A DNA stretch of 64,000 nucleotides from an uncultured Burkholderiales bacterium (GTDB lineage Bacteria > Pseudomonadota > Gammaproteobacteria > Burkholderiales > Burkholderiaceae_C): positions 1-64,000 of the forward strand of contig CAIMVC010000051.1 in assembly GCA_903844825.1 (NCBI GenBank). Reading direction: 5' to 3'. How positions within the stretch are numbered: the first letter of the stretch is position 1; every line of letters starts with the position of its first letter. The notes below the pieces were generated by a model, which did not search any database, had not been told where the DNA came from, and saw only the letters and a program-made list of their open reading frames with translations. This document shows positions 62,859 to 64,000 of the stretch, one piece after another. Made by a program: the position numbers and the translations under genes.

Positions 62859-63322
62859 TGATGCAGGAACTGCGCGACCTGAAGGGTGCCAGTGCTCAAC
62901 CCAGCGTTGACCCAGCCTTTCCTTTCACGCTGGTTTGCCGACGCGCTAACGCTTATATGAATTCGGTCGGACCTGGCATGAAGGGCTTGGACAAAGGTGA
63001 CGGGCATCCACCAGCGGCCATGCATCCCAGCGACCTTGAAGCGCTAGGCATTGCGCCGGACAGTCTGGTGACGATAGGTTCACGGCACGCCACGATGCTG
63101 GCGCGCGTGGAGGCCGACGACAGTTTGCGAGTTGGGCTGGTGGCGGTGGTTCATGGCTTCGGAGCCAGTTCCTCAGGTGATGGGAAACGCAATGCGGTAG
63201 CCAGCGGGTCCGTCACGCGCCTGGTCAACATGGACGAGTATGACCCGATCAGCGGCATCCCACGCATGAGTGCCTTGCCGGTGACGGTTCAAGCCGTGCC
63301 TACCGGCGCCGCGATGGCGTAA
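62855..63322 (+). CDS. Molybdopterin dinucleotide-binding C-terminal domain, split from the preceding gene
   Basis: A 155-residue protein consisting of the MopB C-terminal domain: FTLVCRRANAYMNSVGPGM, then PSDLEALGIAPDSLVTIGS, typical of the barrel that closes over the pterin. It starts at an ATG overlapping the previous stop as ATGA. Together the two chains make about 733 residues, the size of single-chain homologues, so this is either a native split with coupled translation or a one-base frameshift. A GTG at 62825 is an alternative start. Confidence 0.85.
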   Translation: MMMQELRDLKGASAQPSVDPAFPFTLVCRRANAYMNSVGPGMKGLDKGDGHPPAAMHPSDLEALGIAPDSLVTIGSRHATMLARVEADDSLRVGLVAVVHGFGASSSGDGKRNAVASGSVTRLVNMDEYDPISGIPRMSALPVTVQAVPTGAAMA

Positions 63323-63332
63323 AAATACAGTT

Positions 63333-63345
63333 GCATACCTTATGC
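63333..63345. promoter_or_regulatory. Inverted repeat GCATA-CCT-TATGC
   Basis: A perfect five-base inverted repeat just after the molybdoenzyme stop and 118 bases before the ligase at 63463. Read on the other strand it contains AAGGTATG, as in the operator-like site at 48604, so it may be a divergent member of that family. Confidence 0.35.
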
Positions 63346-63380
63346 TAATTCAATAAACTGCGGCGACGTTTCAAGTGGGA

Positions 63381-63395
63381 TCCGGAACTTCCGGA
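63381..63395. promoter_or_regulatory. Perfect palindrome TCCGGAA-C-TTCCGGA
   Basis: Seven-base arms around a single base, which is too tight for an RNA hairpin loop and so more likely a protein site. It lies in the 140-base gap upstream of the ligase at 63463. Confidence 0.4.
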
Positions 63396-63462
63396 CCATT
63401 GCCTTGCTTTTTAACAAGCGTGATGCCCGCGGAAGATAAAACCAGCACCAGGAGACCAGAAA

Positions 63463-64000
63463 ATGCAAGCGACCACTAAATTTACAGAGTCTTATTTCCC
63501 TGCAGAGCAGATTGGCGAGCTGATCGAAAAAACCTTGCCAGACCTCATGATGGAGATCGCGCGCGAGGTCCCCGATCGCTTGGCTTTGGTGGAGGGCGTG
63601 GCTGACCCAGCCAAGCGGCGGCGTTGGACCTACAGCCAGTTGCTGGACGACGTTCAAAAGGTTGCTCGGGGTTTGCTGACGCATTTACAACCCGGTGACA
63701 AGGTGGCGATTTTGGCCCCGGAGACGCCTGAGTGGGTCATCATGCAGCACGCTATGTGCTTTGCAGGCTTGATCATCGTGCCCTTGAATCCCGCCTACAC
63801 CGAGCGCGAAGTGGAGTTCGTCGTCAAGAGCTCAGAGGCCAGTGCGATCGTCTTTGCCGAGAGTTCGCGAGGCAAGGATTTGCGCAAGATCGTGGAGGGC
63901 GTTCAGGCCAAGTTGCCGCATCTCAAGACGGCGATTTGTATTTCGGACATCGAGGCACTGAAAGCCGCCGGTGATCCGGCGCGGGAACTGCCCAAGCAAT
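63463..64000 (+). CDS. AMP-forming aryl/acyl-CoA ligase, third related copy (partial)
   Basis: The first 179 residues of an ANL ligase, cut by the right edge before the phosphate loop. LALVEGVADPAKRRRWTY and LAPETPEWVIMQHAM closely match the ligase at 41019 and, more loosely, 32135. AGGAG precedes the ATG at 63463. By analogy it activates the acid used by radical-enzyme pair 3. The catalytic part lies outside the window. Confidence 0.88.
   Translation, partial: MQATTKFTESYFPAEQIGELIEKTLPDLMMEIAREVPDRLALVEGVADPAKRRRWTYSQLLDDVQKVARGLLTHLQPGDKVAILAPETPEWVIMQHAMCFAGLIIVPLNPAYTEREVEFVVKSSEASAIVFAESSRGKDLRKIVEGVQAKLPHLKTAICISDIEALKAAGDPARELPKQ

Noticed and set aside
1-64000. Mobile elements, phage genes, CRISPR arrays, tRNA or rRNA
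   Set aside because: I looked for transposase or integrase motifs, repeat-spacer arrays and tRNA-like cloverleafs and found none.

Overview
The window is GC-rich, densely packed bacterial DNA, most likely from a Burkholderiales betaproteobacterium (Comamonadaceae-like). The evidence for that is the Bug/TctC-type receptor, the two LivKHMGF sets, the many 4-base ATGA gene overlaps and the overall codon style. I cannot assign a genus. No rRNA, tRNA, CRISPR array, transposase or integrase is visible. Almost everything belongs to one catabolic island that handles organic acids as CoA thioesters. I see six AMP-forming acyl-CoA ligases, three acyl-CoA dehydrogenases, three crotonase-fold hydratases, two MaoC hydratases, eight SDRs, a CoA-transferase, an alpha-methylacyl-CoA racemase and four solute-uptake systems. 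No ring oxygenase is present, so ring or skeleton attack appears independent of oxygen.

Layout. 1-3290 (-): acyl-CoA dehydrogenase, APH-type kinase, nitroreductase, 3-hydroxyacyl-CoA dehydrogenase (cut by the window edge). 3648-6960 (+): AliA-like ligase, SDR, EamA permease. 7042-13427 (-): SDR, a branched-chain-type ABC importer (with a LivM-LivG fusion and a frameshifted LivF) and another SDR. 13593-15450 (+): double-hotdog hydratase and a ketopantoate-reductase-like protein. 15457-22154 (-): small helical protein, APH kinase, histidine phosphatase, MaoC, PECR-like reductase, acyl-CoA dehydrogenase, crotonase, CrtC/AttH-like protein. 22273-24516 (+): two crotonases and a transglutaminase-like protein. 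24613-32004: ligases, CoA-transferase, Bug receptor, acyl-CoA dehydrogenase and VOC protein.

The centre of interest is 32135-43485 (+) together with 56268-64000 (+). These hold three paralogous pairs of benzoyl-CoA reductase / 2-hydroxyacyl-CoA dehydratase family subunits (BcrC-like plus BcrB-like). Each locus also carries a closely related aryl/acyl-CoA ligase. Only one ATP-dependent [4Fe-4S] activator (HgdC/BcrA/BcrD family) serves all three pairs, and it is followed by a zinc alcohol dehydrogenase and a cytoplasmic molybdopterin enzyme split into two overlapping genes. Between the two arms lie a second LivKHMGF importer, a CrtC-like/APH-kinase/small-helical-protein operon, a TRAP transporter and the racemase.

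Working model (inference): several related cyclic or aromatic carboxylates are imported by the four uptake systems and activated by dedicated ligases. They are then reduced or dehydrated by three radical enzymes charged by a common activator, and degraded by a modified beta-oxidation. That beta-oxidation would use kinase-assisted removal of hydroxyl groups (as in LvaA/LvaC levulinate catabolism) and Asp-type acyl-CoA dehydrogenases. A recurring 16-bp inverted repeat, consensus RGTAN-N6-NTACY, lies before most of these operons and suggests one shared regulator whose gene is outside the window.
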